Shown piece after piece: positions 1 through 8,231 of a DNA stretch of 64,000 bases. Made by a program: the position numbers and the translations under genes. The notes under the pieces are model-generated. The model did no database searches. It worked only from the letters and a program-made list of their open reading frames with translations, and was not told the origin of the DNA. The stretch's first letter is position 1. Each line of letters opens with the position of its first letter. The stretch spans positions 186,001-250,000 of the forward strand of contig NZ_QFFG01000003.1 in NCBI RefSeq assembly GCF_003129485.1, written 5' to 3'. This DNA is from Polaribacter aquimarinus (lineage in GTDB: Bacteria; Bacteroidota; Bacteroidia; Flavobacteriales; Flavobacteriaceae).

Positions 1-254
1 CAAGACGTTATTCTTTTTCTAAAATATTTACTAAATACAATGAAGTTGCAGGTGATAGTGCTCACGACAGCATACAATATGATGGTAGTAAATTGGCTAT
101 TTTTAACTCTGCAGGTTTTTTAGAAATTGCCATTTATAGAAGTAATTTAGCTACTGTTGGTGGTGCATCTACATTGTTAGGATTAAATTATAGAGATCCT
201 ATTACTATTGAATTTTATAACGATTCTAAACCAGATTTTACACCTTTAAGTTAA
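1..254 (+). CDS. SAM hydroxide adenosyltransferase family protein, C-terminal end (partial)
   Basis: An open frame enters from the left edge (first full codon at base 3) and stops at 252-254, giving about 83 residues. The segment contains HDSIQYDGSKLAIFNSAG and a repeated beta-strand pattern like the C-terminal domain of the SAM-dependent hydrolase/halogenase (DUF62) family. Family members hydrolyse S-adenosylmethionine to adenosine and methionine in the cytoplasm. The catalytic N-terminal domain lies outside the window, so the assignment rests on the tail and on gene order: in flavobacteria I recall this gene just before a small monooxygenase and gldF, as seen here. The next gene starts 5 bp after the stop, which suggests one operon. 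Confidence 0.7.
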   Translation, partial: RRYSFSKIFTKYNEVAGDSAHDSIQYDGSKLAIFNSAGFLEIAIYRSNLATVGGASTLLGLNYRDPITIEFYNDSKPDFTPLS

Positions 255-259
255 AAACT

Positions 260-556
260 ATGTTTGTACGAATTGTTAAAATGAGTTTTCATCAAAAACA
301 CATTGCAGAATTTTTAGCAATGTTTGAAGAAAAAAAATCTTTGATAAGAGCTTCTAAAGGATGTGAATTGTTAGAATTATATCAAGATAAAAACAACCCT
401 GAAATCTTTTTTACATATTCGTATTGGAATGCAGAAGAAGATTTAGAAAATTATAGAAATTCTGACTTATTTAAAACTACTTGGAAACAAACCAAAACGT
501 ATTTTAATGACAAACCTTTAGCTTGGAGCGTTGATAAAAGAGTGAGTTTACAATAA
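260..556 (+). CDS. putative quinol monooxygenase (ABM domain)
   Basis: This 98-residue protein has the size and pattern of the antibiotic biosynthesis monooxygenase (ABM) fold, a dimeric ferredoxin-like barrel. It has an N-terminal strand MFVRIVKMSFHQKH, a helix, the segment GCELLELYQDKNNP, a strand FFTYSYW, and a closing helix with NSDLFKTTW. YgiN-like relatives oxidise quinols, but many ABM proteins have no assigned substrate, so the reaction is uncertain. The ATG follows the previous stop by 5 bp, consistent with co-transcription. A heptanucleotide tandem array fills the gap to gldF. Confidence 0.75.
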   Translation: MFVRIVKMSFHQKHIAEFLAMFEEKKSLIRASKGCELLELYQDKNNPEIFFTYSYWNAEEDLENYRNSDLFKTTWKQTKTYFNDKPLAWSVDKRVSLQ

Positions 557-628
557 AGTTAGAAGTTAGAAGTTAGAAGTTAGAAGTTAGAAGTTAGAAG
601 TTAGAAGTTAGAAGTTAGAAGTTAGAAG
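557..628 (+). repeat. heptanucleotide tandem array, unit AGTTAGA, about 10 copies
   Basis: Directly after the monooxygenase stop codon the 7-base unit AGTTAGA is repeated about ten times without interruption and ends some 10 bp before the gldF start codon. The same type of array (unit AGTTAGC) lies at 19974-20043, and a short one (unit AGTTATT) at 54162-54188. Arrays this perfect are prone to slipped-strand copy-number change and here would alter the gldF leader length. Confidence 0.95.
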
Positions 629-637
629 AAAAATAAA

Positions 638-1354
638 ATGTTTCCAATCCTAAAAAAAGAATTCAACTCATTTTTTGCAAGTCCTATTGCCTATTTGGTG
701 ATTGGTGTTTTCTTGTTGATTAACGGTTTGTTTCTATGGGTTTTTAAAGACGATTTTAACATTTTAAATGCAGGTTTTTCAGATTTGAATCCGTTTTTCT
801 TTTTAGCGCCTTGGGTGTTTTTATTTTTGATTCCTGCTATCACTATGAAAAGTTTTGCTGATGAATTCAGTAATGGAACCATAGAACTCTTAAAGACAAA
901 ACCTATTTCTGATTGGCAAATTGTTATGGGTAAATTCTGGGCTTCACTTTTATTGGTTGTTGTGGCTTTAACTCCTACGTTGACTTATGTCTACACTGTT
1001 TACAGTTTAGGAAATCCTGTTGGCAATATCGATTTTGGTAGTACAATGGGTTCTTATCTTGGACTGTTTTTTTTAGCATCCGCTTATACTGCTGTAGGCT
1101 TGTTTACATCAACATTATCTAAAAATCAAATTGTTGCATTTATTTTAGGAGTTTTTATCACATTCTTTTTATACTATGGATTTGACGCCATTTCTAACTC
1201 TTTAGGAAATGATTTAACCATAAAGAAACTTGGAATTAACGAACATTTTAAAAGCATTTCAAGAGGTGTTTTAGATACTAGAGATATCATCTATTTTTTG
1301 AGTGTTACTTTTTTCTTTTTATTCATTACTAAAATACGTTTAGACAATGAATAA
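638..1354 (+). CDS. gldF: gliding-motility ABC transporter permease GldF
   Basis: This 238-residue ABC-2 type permease starts MFPILKKEFNSFFASPIAYL and has about six hydrophobic segments, around residues 15-35, 57-75, 102-125, 142-160, 170-190 and 218-235. This matches GldF of Bacteroidota, the membrane subunit of the GldAFG transporter needed for gliding and linked to T9SS surface adhesin function in Flavobacterium johnsoniae. The ATPase subunit gldA is not in the window, which is normal. The stop overlaps the gldG start by 8 bp, indicating translational coupling. The leader contains the heptanucleotide array. Confidence 0.92.
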   Translation: MFPILKKEFNSFFASPIAYLVIGVFLLINGLFLWVFKDDFNILNAGFSDLNPFFFLAPWVFLFLIPAITMKSFADEFSNGTIELLKTKPISDWQIVMGKFWASLLLVVVALTPTLTYVYTVYSLGNPVGNIDFGSTMGSYLGLFFLASAYTAVGLFTSTLSKNQIVAFILGVFITFFLYYGFDAISNSLGNDLTIKKLGINEHFKSISRGVLDTRDIIYFLSVTFFFLFITKIRLDNE

Positions 1355-2987
1355 AAAAATTGGAAATATAAGTTTATTAATCCTGTATTTAATTGTTTTA
1401 AACAATATCAGTCAATCTTTTTATCAACGTTTTGATTTAACTTCAGACAAACGCTATACGCTTTCTGAAACCACAAAAAGCATCATTTCTAAAGTAGATA
1501 ATACACTATATATCTCTGTGTATTTAGAGGGAGATTTTCCATCAGAATTTAAACGATTGCAAGCAGAAACACGTCAATATTTAGAAGAATTAGCTGCTGA
1601 AAATTCAAACATAAAAATTAATTTTGAAAATCCAGATAATCAACGAGAGGATTTGATTAAACGCGGAATGCTGCCAAGTCAATTGACTGTAGAAGAAGAT
1701 GGTAAACTTTCTGAAGCTATTATTTTTCCTTGGGCTGAAGTTACTTACGGAAAGAAATCTACCACTGTTTCTTTATTACCCAATGCAATTGTAGCATCGC
1801 AAGACGAACAATTACAAAAAGCCATTGAGAACTTAGAATATAGTTTTTCGAATGCGATTAATTCCATCACACAAAACAAACAGAAAAAAGTTGCTATTAT
1901 TACTGGTAATGGCGAATTACAAGACATTTATCAATATAGTTTTTTAAGTGAAGTAGCTAAAAAGTACAGGTTAGCAAAATTTACTTTAGATTCTGTTGCT
2001 ACGAATCCTCAGCAAACTTTACAAGATTTAACCGGTTTAGATTTGGCAATTATTGCAAAACCAACACAAAAATTTACAGAAGCAGAAAAATTTACGTTAG
2101 ATCAATTTATTGCCAACGGAGGTAAAACTTTGTGGATGATAGACAATGTGCAAGCTGACCAAGACAGTCTATTTACCAGTGGAAAAATGCTAGCATATCC
2201 AAGAGATTTGAATCTTACTGACTTACTTTTTACTTATGGAGTGCGCATTAATACTACTTTAGTTAAAGATTTATATTCGGCTCAAATTCCTTTAGCTACA
2301 GGAAAAGTAGGCAATCAAACACAGTTTCAAAATTTAGATTGGTTTTATCATCCTTTGGTTGGCGGAAACCCTAATCATCCAATTACAAAAAACGTTTCTC
2401 CTGTTCGTTTACAATTTGCAAATCAAATAGACACTTTAAAAAACAACATCAAAAAAACACCATTATTAGTCAGTTCTTTATTGACTCAAAAAGTAGGAAC
2501 TCCTAATTTTATTGAGTTACAATCTATTGCAGATGAAGTGATAGAAACTGATTATAAAAGCGGAAATCAATTATTTGCAGTTTTATTAGAAGGTGATTTT
2601 AATTCGGCTTATAAAAATCGTGTAAAACCTTTTGAAACTTCACTTTTTAAAGAAAATGCAACAAACAATAAAATGGTTGTAATTGCTGATGGTGATGTTG
2701 GTAAAAATCAAATTTTAAAAGGAAAACCTACTGATTTATCTCGAGATAAATGGACCAATCAATCTTTTGGAAATAAAGACTTTTTATTAAATACTGTAGA
2801 TTATTTATTGGATGATTCTGGCTTGATTAAACTAAGAAACAAAACATTACAAATACGAATGCTAGACAAACAAAAGGCGTTTCAAGAACGTACTTTTTGG
2901 CAATTTTTAAATGTGGTTTTACCGCTTCTAATTTTATTTGGTTTTGGTTTTGGCTTTAGTTACCTGAGGAAGAGAAAATATAGTTAG
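1347..2987 (+). CDS. gldG: gliding-motility ABC transporter auxiliary protein GldG
   Basis: This 546-residue protein has an N-terminal membrane segment (about residues 6-24) followed by SDKRYTLSETTKSIISK, a signature of the GldG/ABC_transp_aux family. A large extracytoplasmic domain follows, and a C-terminal membrane helix (about 520-540) ends in a basic tail RKRKYS. GldG works with GldF and GldA in gliding motility. The 8-bp overlap with gldF supports the assignment. Downstream is a degenerate REP-like palindrome and then convergent genes. Confidence 0.93.
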   Translation: MNKKIGNISLLILYLIVLNNISQSFYQRFDLTSDKRYTLSETTKSIISKVDNTLYISVYLEGDFPSEFKRLQAETRQYLEELAAENSNIKINFENPDNQREDLIKRGMLPSQLTVEEDGKLSEAIIFPWAEVTYGKKSTTVSLLPNAIVASQDEQLQKAIENLEYSFSNAINSITQNKQKKVAIITGNGELQDIYQYSFLSEVAKKYRLAKFTLDSVATNPQQTLQDLTGLDLAIIAKPTQKFTEAEKFTLDQFIANGGKTLWMIDNVQADQDSLFTSGKMLAYPRDLNLTDLLFTYGVRINTTLVKDLYSAQIPLATGKVGNQTQFQNLDWFYHPLVGGNPNHPITKNVSPVRLQFANQIDTLKNNIKKTPLLVSSLLTQKVGTPNFIELQSIADEVIETDYKSGNQLFAVLLEGDFNSAYKNRVKPFETSLFKENATNNKMVVIADGDVGKNQILKGKPTDLSRDKWTNQSFGNKDFLLNTVDYLLDDSGLIKLRNKTLQIRMLDKQKAFQERTFWQFLNVVLPLLILFGFGFGFSYLRKRKYS

Positions 2988-3000
2988 TTTTTAAAGATTT

Positions 3001-3053
3001 TAAGTTCTCGATACAATTTTCTCTTAAAATCGAAAATCACTCGAACTGACAAA
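3001..3053. repeat. degenerate REP-like palindrome after gldG
   Basis: The spacer between gldG and the convergent SDR gene has TTCTCGATAC, TTTTCTC, TCGAAAATCA and CTCGAACTGACA. These resemble the arms of better-preserved palindromic repeats at 14041-14105, 20066-20093 and 21384-21476 (GTCATTTCGA, GAGAAATCTC, TCGAAATGAC). It appears to be a decayed copy. No separate terminator was identified here. Confidence 0.45.
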
Positions 3054-3081
3054 CTTCATTCTTCAATCTTTAAACTTCAAA

Positions 3082-3846
3082 CTAGATACGCAACAAATCA
3101 TTGTGAATAAAAGAGTAATTTAAAATACGCTGCACTTTCTCTGAAGAAATAATTTTCCACTGAAAAACAGCCTCTTTTTTAAATATTGGTAGTTCAAAAC
3201 CTTTACTTTCTCTCGCTTTGATATAAAATTGCTCTCTTGTTGGGTGGTGATTCGCACAAGCATTAAAGGTTTCATTCCAACAATTTTGATTGATGATTTC
3301 GTGAATAATCTCAATACAATCTTCTTGATGAATCATATTTACAAATCCTTCTGGTTGAGGGATTTTTCTTCCGTTTTTAAACCAATTGGCAGGATGTCTT
3401 TCTCCTCCAAATAAACCCGCAAAGCGAATAATTGTAGTTTCGAAAAAAGTATTCTCTCTAAATAAATTTTCAATTTCAACAAGAGGATGATTTTCAACAA
3501 GCTCATCTTCTTCTGTCATAATTTTATTAATTCTTGGATACACAGAAGTAGAACTAATAAAAATCACCTTTTGAATGGATGATTCTTGAATTTGAGCAAT
3601 TAAATTTTCAAAACTATCAATATCTTTAGAGGTAATGGCAATTATTAAAATATCGGATTGTAAAAAAGAGTCATATTCTTCAAATTCAGAAATATTTACC
3701 AAATGAGCTTCTATTCCTAAGTTTTCTAGACTATCAATTTTATTTTCAGAAGTTGAAGAGCCTTTTACACTATAACCTTCCTCTAAAAAAGAAATCGCTA
3801 AGGGTTTTCCCAACCAACCACAACCTAAAATACTAACATCCTTCAT
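3082..3846 (-). CDS. NAD(P)-dependent epimerase/SDR-type protein
   Basis: This 254-residue protein starts MKDVSILGCGWLGKPLA, a GxGxxG dinucleotide-binding loop. It continues with a Rossmann pattern including VIFISSTSVYP (the strand and Ser of extended SDRs) and IIRFAGLFGGERHP. This places it in the NAD-dependent epimerase/dehydratase superfamily, close to YeeZ-like proteins. The classical YxxxK pair is not clear, so catalysis and substrate are unknown. The ATG at 3846 lies 14 bp inside the end of the upstream aquaporin gene, so the two are probably translated from one mRNA. Confidence 0.75.
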   Translation of the reverse strand: MKDVSILGCGWLGKPLAISFLEEGYSVKGSSTSENKIDSLENLGIEAHLVNISEFEEYDSFLQSDILIIAITSKDIDSFENLIAQIQESSIQKVIFISSTSVYPRINKIMTEEDELVENHPLVEIENLFRENTFFETTIIRFAGLFGGERHPANWFKNGRKIPQPEGFVNMIHQEDCIEIIHEIINQNCWNETFNACANHHPTREQFYIKARESKGFELPIFKKEAVFQWKIISSEKVQRILNYSFIHNDLLRI

Positions 3847-4498
3847 CGCAACAATTTTCGTCTTTAACCAATTTACAAGACACTACCGCCAATAAAGCCC
3901 CTAAAATTGGAGCAATTAGATACAACCACAATCCTTGAATATTTCCAGAAACGATATTAGGAGCTAAAGAACGCGCAGGATTCATTGATGCATTTGTAAT
4001 TGGGCCCGCAAACATTGCTTCTAATAAAACTACTGCACCAATTGCAATTCCTGCTACTACACCAATTTCTTTACTTCCTGTAGAAACATTTATGATAACT
4101 ACCATTAAGAAAAATGTAAGTAATAGTTCCAAAACAAATGCTCGCCAAACATCAACTGTGGGAATTGTTGACCCAAGAAACTCACTTGCAGGAAACAAAA
4201 ACCACAAAATTAAACTGGCCGCAAATGCACCTAAAATTTGAGCAATGATATATTTAGGAACTTCTTTCCAAGCAAACTTTTTTGCATAGGCAAAAGCAAT
4301 GGTTACAGCTGGATTAAAATGCGCTCCAGAAGTTTCACCAAAAGCATAAATCATTGCCATTACTATCAATCCCCAAGTTATTGCAATACCAACATGAGTT
4401 ACACTTCCGCCTGTAACTTCGTTTACAGTCATTGCTCCTGTTCCGCAAAAAATCATTGAAAATGTTCCAATAAATTCTGATATGTATTTCTTCATCAT
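3833..4498 (-). CDS. aquaporin / MIP-family channel
   Basis: This protein of about 221 residues has six membrane helices and both family signatures: GAHFNPAVT near residue 60 and NASMNPARSLAPN in the second half. MIP channels pass water or small solutes such as glycerol through the inner membrane. Which class this is cannot be read safely, though the short length is closer to water channels. The open frame reaches a TTG at 4516, but a perfect -7 promoter box covers that codon, so I place the start at the ATG at 4498 (or the adjacent ATG at 4495). It is co-transcribed with the SDR gene. Confidence 0.88.
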   Translation of the reverse strand: MMKKYISEFIGTFSMIFCGTGAMTVNEVTGGSVTHVGIAITWGLIVMAMIYAFGETSGAHFNPAVTIAFAYAKKFAWKEVPKYIIAQILGAFAASLILWFLFPASEFLGSTIPTVDVWRAFVLELLLTFFLMVVIINVSTGSKEIGVVAGIAIGAVVLLEAMFAGPITNASMNPARSLAPNIVSGNIQGLWLYLIAPILGALLAVVSCKLVKDENCCDEGC

Positions 4499-4513
4499 TT
4501 CTGTAAATAAGCG

Positions 4514-4521
4514 CAAAGATA
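4514..4521 (-). promoter_or_regulatory. Bacteroidota -7 promoter box for the aquaporin/SDR operon
   Basis: On the minus strand the box reads TATCTTTG, a perfect match to TAnnTTTG. It lies about 16 bp before the ATG at 4498 and gives a short leader. No clear TTG -33 element is seen. Confidence 0.65.
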
Positions 4522-4570
4522 CGTCTCCTTATTTTAAGTTTTTGTTAACGTTTGCCGTTTTTTGAAATCG

Positions 4571-4578
4571 TAATTTTG
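4571..4578 (+). promoter_or_regulatory. -7 promoter box for the DUF2911 gene
   Basis: TAATTTTG matches TAnnTTTG and lies about 32 bp before the ATG at 4610. A TTTG at 4551-4554 is a possible -33 element, slightly closer than usual. This promoter is divergent from the aquaporin promoter. Confidence 0.6.
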
Positions 4579-4609
4579 AGTGATTTAAATAACTAAATAA
4601 TCAATAATT

Positions 4610-5458
4610 ATGAAAAAAATTATATTATCATTATTTGTTGCTGCTGTTTCTTTTTCAACAAATGCACAAATTAAAACACCAGCACCAAGTCCGTTTCAAA
4701 AAATTGAGCAAAAAGTAGGATTGACTGATGTAACTTTAGAGTATTCAAGACCAGGAGTTAAAGGCAGAACTATTTTTGGTGATCTTGTTCCTTTTGATAA
4801 AATTTGGAGAACTGGTGCTAATGCAAGAACAAAGATTACATTTTCTAGTGATGTTTCAATTGATGGACATAAATTGAAAAAAGGAACTTATGCAATATTT
4901 ACTAAGCCAGCAAAAAAGAGTTGGGACGTATATTTTTATACAGATTATAAAGGTGGTGGAGCTCCTCAAAAATGGGATGAAACAAAAGTTGCTGCTCAGA
5001 TAAAAGTAACTGTTGAATCAATGCCTATGAAAATTGAAACTTTCACTATGACTTTTGATGATGTTACAAATAATTCTGCTATTCTAGGTATACTTTGGGA
5101 AAATACTTATGTGGGACTAAAATTTGAAACTCCAACAGATACAATGGTTTCAGAAAGTATCAAGAAAATAATGTCTGGACCATCTGCAAATGACATGTAT
5201 GGTGCAGCTTCTTATTATTATGCAACAGGAAAAGATATTAAAAAAGCAAAAGAATGGATTGACAAAGCTGTAGCAATGACTTCAGGTAAGCCACGTTTTT
5301 GGTACTTACGTCAACAATCTTTAATCCATGCAAAAGCAGGAAACAAAAAGAGTGCTATAACTGCTGCGAAACAATCTCTAGCATTAGCTGAAAAAGCAGG
5401 AAATATTGGATTCGTAAAAATGAATAAAGCTTCTTTAAAAGAATGGGGAGCACTGTAA
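4610..5458 (+). CDS. DUF2911 domain-containing exported protein
   Basis: This 282-residue protein has a clear signal peptide (about residues 1-19, cleavage after STNAQ). A DUF2911 domain follows, recognisable from VTLEYSRPGVKGRTIFG, the segment WRTGANARTKITFS and LKKGTYAIFT. The last ~100 residues are helical and TPR-like. DUF2911 proteins are common periplasmic proteins of Bacteroidota with no established function. The gene stands alone, with its own -7 box upstream and a strong terminator downstream. Confidence 0.85.
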   Translation: MKKIILSLFVAAVSFSTNAQIKTPAPSPFQKIEQKVGLTDVTLEYSRPGVKGRTIFGDLVPFDKIWRTGANARTKITFSSDVSIDGHKLKKGTYAIFTKPAKKSWDVYFYTDYKGGGAPQKWDETKVAAQIKVTVESMPMKIETFTMTFDDVTNNSAILGILWENTYVGLKFETPTDTMVSESIKKIMSGPSANDMYGAASYYYATGKDIKKAKEWIDKAVAMTSGKPRFWYLRQQSLIHAKAGNKKSAITAAKQSLALAEKAGNIGFVKMNKASLKEWGAL

Positions 5459-5482
5459 TTTGTTTTACTTTATAAAAATATT

Positions 5483-5514
5483 AAAATCTCAAGTGAAAGC
5501 TTGAGATTTTTTTT
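5483..5514 (+). terminator. Rho-independent terminator after the DUF2911 gene
   Basis: AAAATCTCAAG and CTTGAGATTTT form an 11-bp stem around a 6-nt loop, followed by four further T residues. Confidence 0.85.
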
Positions 5515-5550
5515 GTGATGAATATCATTTTATCATAGTTATTCAATTTC

Positions 5551-5558
5551 TAAATTTG
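5551..5558 (+). promoter_or_regulatory. -7 promoter box for the ClbS/DfsB gene
   Basis: TAAATTTG matches TAnnTTTG and lies 17 bp before the ATG at 5575. A -33 TTG is not obvious. Confidence 0.55.
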
Positions 5559-5574
5559 AAAAAAGAAAAATAAA

Positions 5575-6075
5575 ATGCCAAGACCAAAAACAAAATCAGC
5601 ACTTATACATCTAAGTAATTTTAATTTTGATAAACTCTTTACTTTTATAAATTCTTTTGAAGAAAAAGAACAACTAAAAGAGTTTCCAAAAGGAACAATG
5701 AATAGAAATATTACAGATGTTTTAGCTCATTTACATCATTGGCACTTAATGATGTTAGATTGGTATAAAGTTGGAATGACAGGAATAAAACCAGAAATGC
5801 CTGCAAAAGGATATACCTGGAAAACTACTCCTGAATTGAATTTGGAAATTTGGAAAAAATATTCAGACGCTGATTTGTTAAAAATTAAAAACAATCTTCA
5901 AAATTCTTTTTTAAGAGTACAAGAATTAATAAGTAAACACACTGAAGAAGAACTATTTGAAAAGAAAAGATACAAATGGACTGGAACAACTTCTTTAGCT
6001 TCTTATTTAATTTCTGCTACATCAAGTCATTACGATTGGGCCTATAAATTGATAAAAAAAGCAAAAAAGTTTTAG
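5575..6075 (+). CDS. ClbS/DfsB family four-helix-bundle protein
   Basis: This 166-residue protein carries the DUF1706/ClbS pattern: MPRPKTKSALI at the start, then a helix with LAHLHHWHLMMLDWY, the turn MPAKGYTWKTTPELN, and a C-terminal SATSSHYDWAYKLIKK. ClbS of colibactin producers is a cyclopropane hydrolase that protects against the toxin, and DfsB is a relative. Most family members, including this one, have no known substrate, and nothing nearby suggests colibactin synthesis. Its last 4 bp overlap the convergent Gfo/Idh/MocA gene. Confidence 0.82.
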   Translation: MPRPKTKSALIHLSNFNFDKLFTFINSFEEKEQLKEFPKGTMNRNITDVLAHLHHWHLMMLDWYKVGMTGIKPEMPAKGYTWKTTPELNLEIWKKYSDADLLKIKNNLQNSFLRVQELISKHTEEELFEKKRYKWTGTTSLASYLISATSSHYDWAYKLIKKAKKF

Positions 6076-7040
6076 TAAACCAATCCTATTTTTACCCTAA
6101 CTTCATCTAAAAGTTGTATTAATTTTTTAGAAAAATCGAAAGTCATAACATTGCTTTCTTTTTTATTTGCTCTTAGTAACTGATTAAAATGTTCAGTTTC
6201 GAAATTATAACCAATAGTTTTGTAATCAAAATCAATAATTTCTTCCTTACCATTCATAAAAACAGTAACTGTAGATGGCTGATGGAACATTGTATTTATC
6301 CTTACAACTGCATCTTCAAAAGTAAAAATGGCTTCTGTTTTTGTATCTTCTTTTAAAGTACTTTTTAAAATAGCGTTTGCATTATCATATTTAAAAACCA
6401 TATTACATTCAGAGTCTGCGCCAGTTTCAAAAAAAGTTGCTTTTGCATCAATAGATTTTGGAATTCCTAGAGTAGAAAGCGCAACAAAAATGGGGTAAAT
6501 ACCGATATCCAAAAGAGAACCACCTCCTACTTCTTTTTTTATCAATCTACTTTCTAAATCATATTCCGGTTTAAAACCAAAATCTGCTTCCAAATGTTTT
6601 AAATTACCAAACTTTTTACTTTTGAAAATATCTAAAACATATTGATAATGAGGTAAAAAATAGGTCCACAAAGCCTCCATTAACAAGACATTATTTTCTT
6701 TTGCTATGGCAATCATCTCTTCAACCTCTTGCAAATTCATAGCAAATGGTTTCTCACATAAAACTGCTTTCTTGTTTTGCAAACAAAGAATAGTATGTGT
6801 TTTATGAAAACTATGCGGAGTGGCAATATACACAGCATCTACTTCCAAATCTTGTGCTAAGGATTGGTAAGAATTGTATGCTTTAGTTGCTGAATATTTT
6901 TTTGCAAAATCTTCAGCATTTTTTTGACTTCTAGATGCAACAGCATACAATTCTGCATTTGCTATAGTTGCTAAATCTGTGGCGAACTTATTGGCTATTT
7001 TTCCTAAACCAATGATTCCCCATTTGATCGTCTTTGGCAT
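6072..7040 (-). CDS. Gfo/Idh/MocA family oxidoreductase
   Basis: This 322-residue NAD(P)-dependent dehydrogenase has the Rossmann start KWGIIGLGKIANKFA, the conserved CEKPFA motif near residue 95 whose Lys is catalytic, and a C-terminal alpha/beta domain with EVGGGSLLDIGIYP. Family members act on sugars, inositols or dihydrodiols. I chose the ATG at 7040 over an in-frame TTG at 7049 because it gives a one-base gap to the upstream stop. It is the last gene of a leftward operon with a PIG-L deacetylase and a sodium symporter, so a sugar or amino-sugar derivative is a reasonable but unproven substrate. Confidence 0.85.
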   Translation of the reverse strand: MPKTIKWGIIGLGKIANKFATDLATIANAELYAVASRSQKNAEDFAKKYSATKAYNSYQSLAQDLEVDAVYIATPHSFHKTHTILCLQNKKAVLCEKPFAMNLQEVEEMIAIAKENNVLLMEALWTYFLPHYQYVLDIFKSKKFGNLKHLEADFGFKPEYDLESRLIKKEVGGGSLLDIGIYPIFVALSTLGIPKSIDAKATFFETGADSECNMVFKYDNANAILKSTLKEDTKTEAIFTFEDAVVRINTMFHQPSTVTVFMNGKEEIIDFDYKTIGYNFETEHFNQLLRANKKESNVMTFDFSKKLIQLLDEVRVKIGLVY

Positions 7041-7041
7041 T

Positions 7042-8223
7042 TTATTCAATTTTATAATATGGAATATTTAGTTTTCCTTGATTGACAAAGATATGAACTG
7101 AATCTCCAATATTTTTAGAATTATAGATGAATTTAGAAACATCAAATTCACGTGCTTCATCAGATATATTACTATGATTCAACTTAAAGTAATAGTTTGT
7201 TGTTTTTCCTTTACTAATTCTTTTTTCTAAAATAGGAGCTTGATGTAAACTGGTTTCAGAAGTATCAAAAAACACATTAAAAATAATGATGACACTAAAG
7301 CTGTACATGGTTGAAAACACAAATAAACTTATGAAAGTACCAATAGTTTTGGCATTTTCTAATTTATATTCTTTAGAGCCATAGACACATAAAAAGAAAA
7401 CGAGTATAGTTGAGTATGCTAATACTTCCCAAACTGCATTGTATTTTAAAACATTAATAGCAAACATCACATATAAAAGAAGTCCAAATATTGGAGCTAA
7501 AAAACCCCACAAAACACTTGGATATATGGTTTTTTCATCTTCTTTTTTTTCTTCATATTTAATAATACCTTTAAAAGAGATAACTATAAAAATAATTAGT
7601 AGAGGTATAAAAACTAATACATAAACAAAGTATTCGTTTTTAAAATATTTTGTTAAAAACAACATTAAAAGAGTCATAGAAATACTCACTATCTTAATCC
7701 ATTTTGCTGTTTTAGTGGCTTTGTTAAGCACCCCTTCTTTTTCATGAACAGAGATTCCGAATTCCGAATTTCTATAAAATTCTTTTTCTTCTTTTTGTTC
7801 TACTTTTAGAGTTAAATCAACAAAATTATCTTGTAACCAAAATAATATTTCTCCGCCATCAGAAATATAATCTGAAATTTTAATTCTTTTTTTAAATCTA
7901 CTTTTAGGATAAATAAGGATATAATATTCTACTTTTTTGTATCCACTAATTTCTTCAATTCTTAGCTTCCTATTAAACAATACATTTTTTGCAGAAATAA
8001 AAGATTTGGTAATAATTACTTTAGACACATAAAGATCTCTAATACCTAAAAAACAGAGCAATATTAAAAAAATTGAAATAGGCGTAATAATATAGATTGA
8101 ATTTACACTTGTTTTTTCATCATAAAAAGGCATAAAAATTAACGCAATAAAAACACCAATTAAGAGAATTAAAAAAACAGTTATTCCTATTTTAAATCCT
8201 TTAGAATACGAATATGTCCCCAT
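7042..8223 (-). CDS. polytopic membrane protein of unknown function
   Basis: I do not recognise this 393-residue protein. It has about seven hydrophobic segments: two near the N-terminus (about 10-32 and 42-60), four to five between 170 and 315. Between them is a soluble region (about 65-165) with the look of a small beta domain (VIITKSFISAKNVLF, IEEISGYKKVEYY), like membrane-anchored PH-type domains. The C-terminal ~70 residues are probably outside the membrane. It lies 8 bp after the symporter gene and just before the Gfo/Idh/MocA gene, so it belongs to the same transcript. Confidence 0.7.
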   Translation of the reverse strand: MGTYSYSKGFKIGITVFLILLIGVFIALIFMPFYDEKTSVNSIYIITPISIFLILLCFLGIRDLYVSKVIITKSFISAKNVLFNRKLRIEEISGYKKVEYYILIYPKSRFKKRIKISDYISDGGEILFWLQDNFVDLTLKVEQKEEKEFYRNSEFGISVHEKEGVLNKATKTAKWIKIVSISMTLLMLFLTKYFKNEYFVYVLVFIPLLIIFIVISFKGIIKYEEKKEDEKTIYPSVLWGFLAPIFGLLLYVMFAINVLKYNAVWEVLAYSTILVFFLCVYGSKEYKLENAKTIGTFISLFVFSTMYSFSVIIIFNVFFDTSETSLHQAPILEKRISKGKTTNYYFKLNHSNISDEAREFDVSKFIYNSKNIGDSVHIFVNQGKLNIPYYKIE

Positions 8224-8231
8224 GTAAAAGA

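Noticed and set aside
4499..4516. TTG start for the aquaporin at 4516.
   Set aside because: A perfect -7 box TATCTTTG overlaps it, so the codon would not be in the mRNA.
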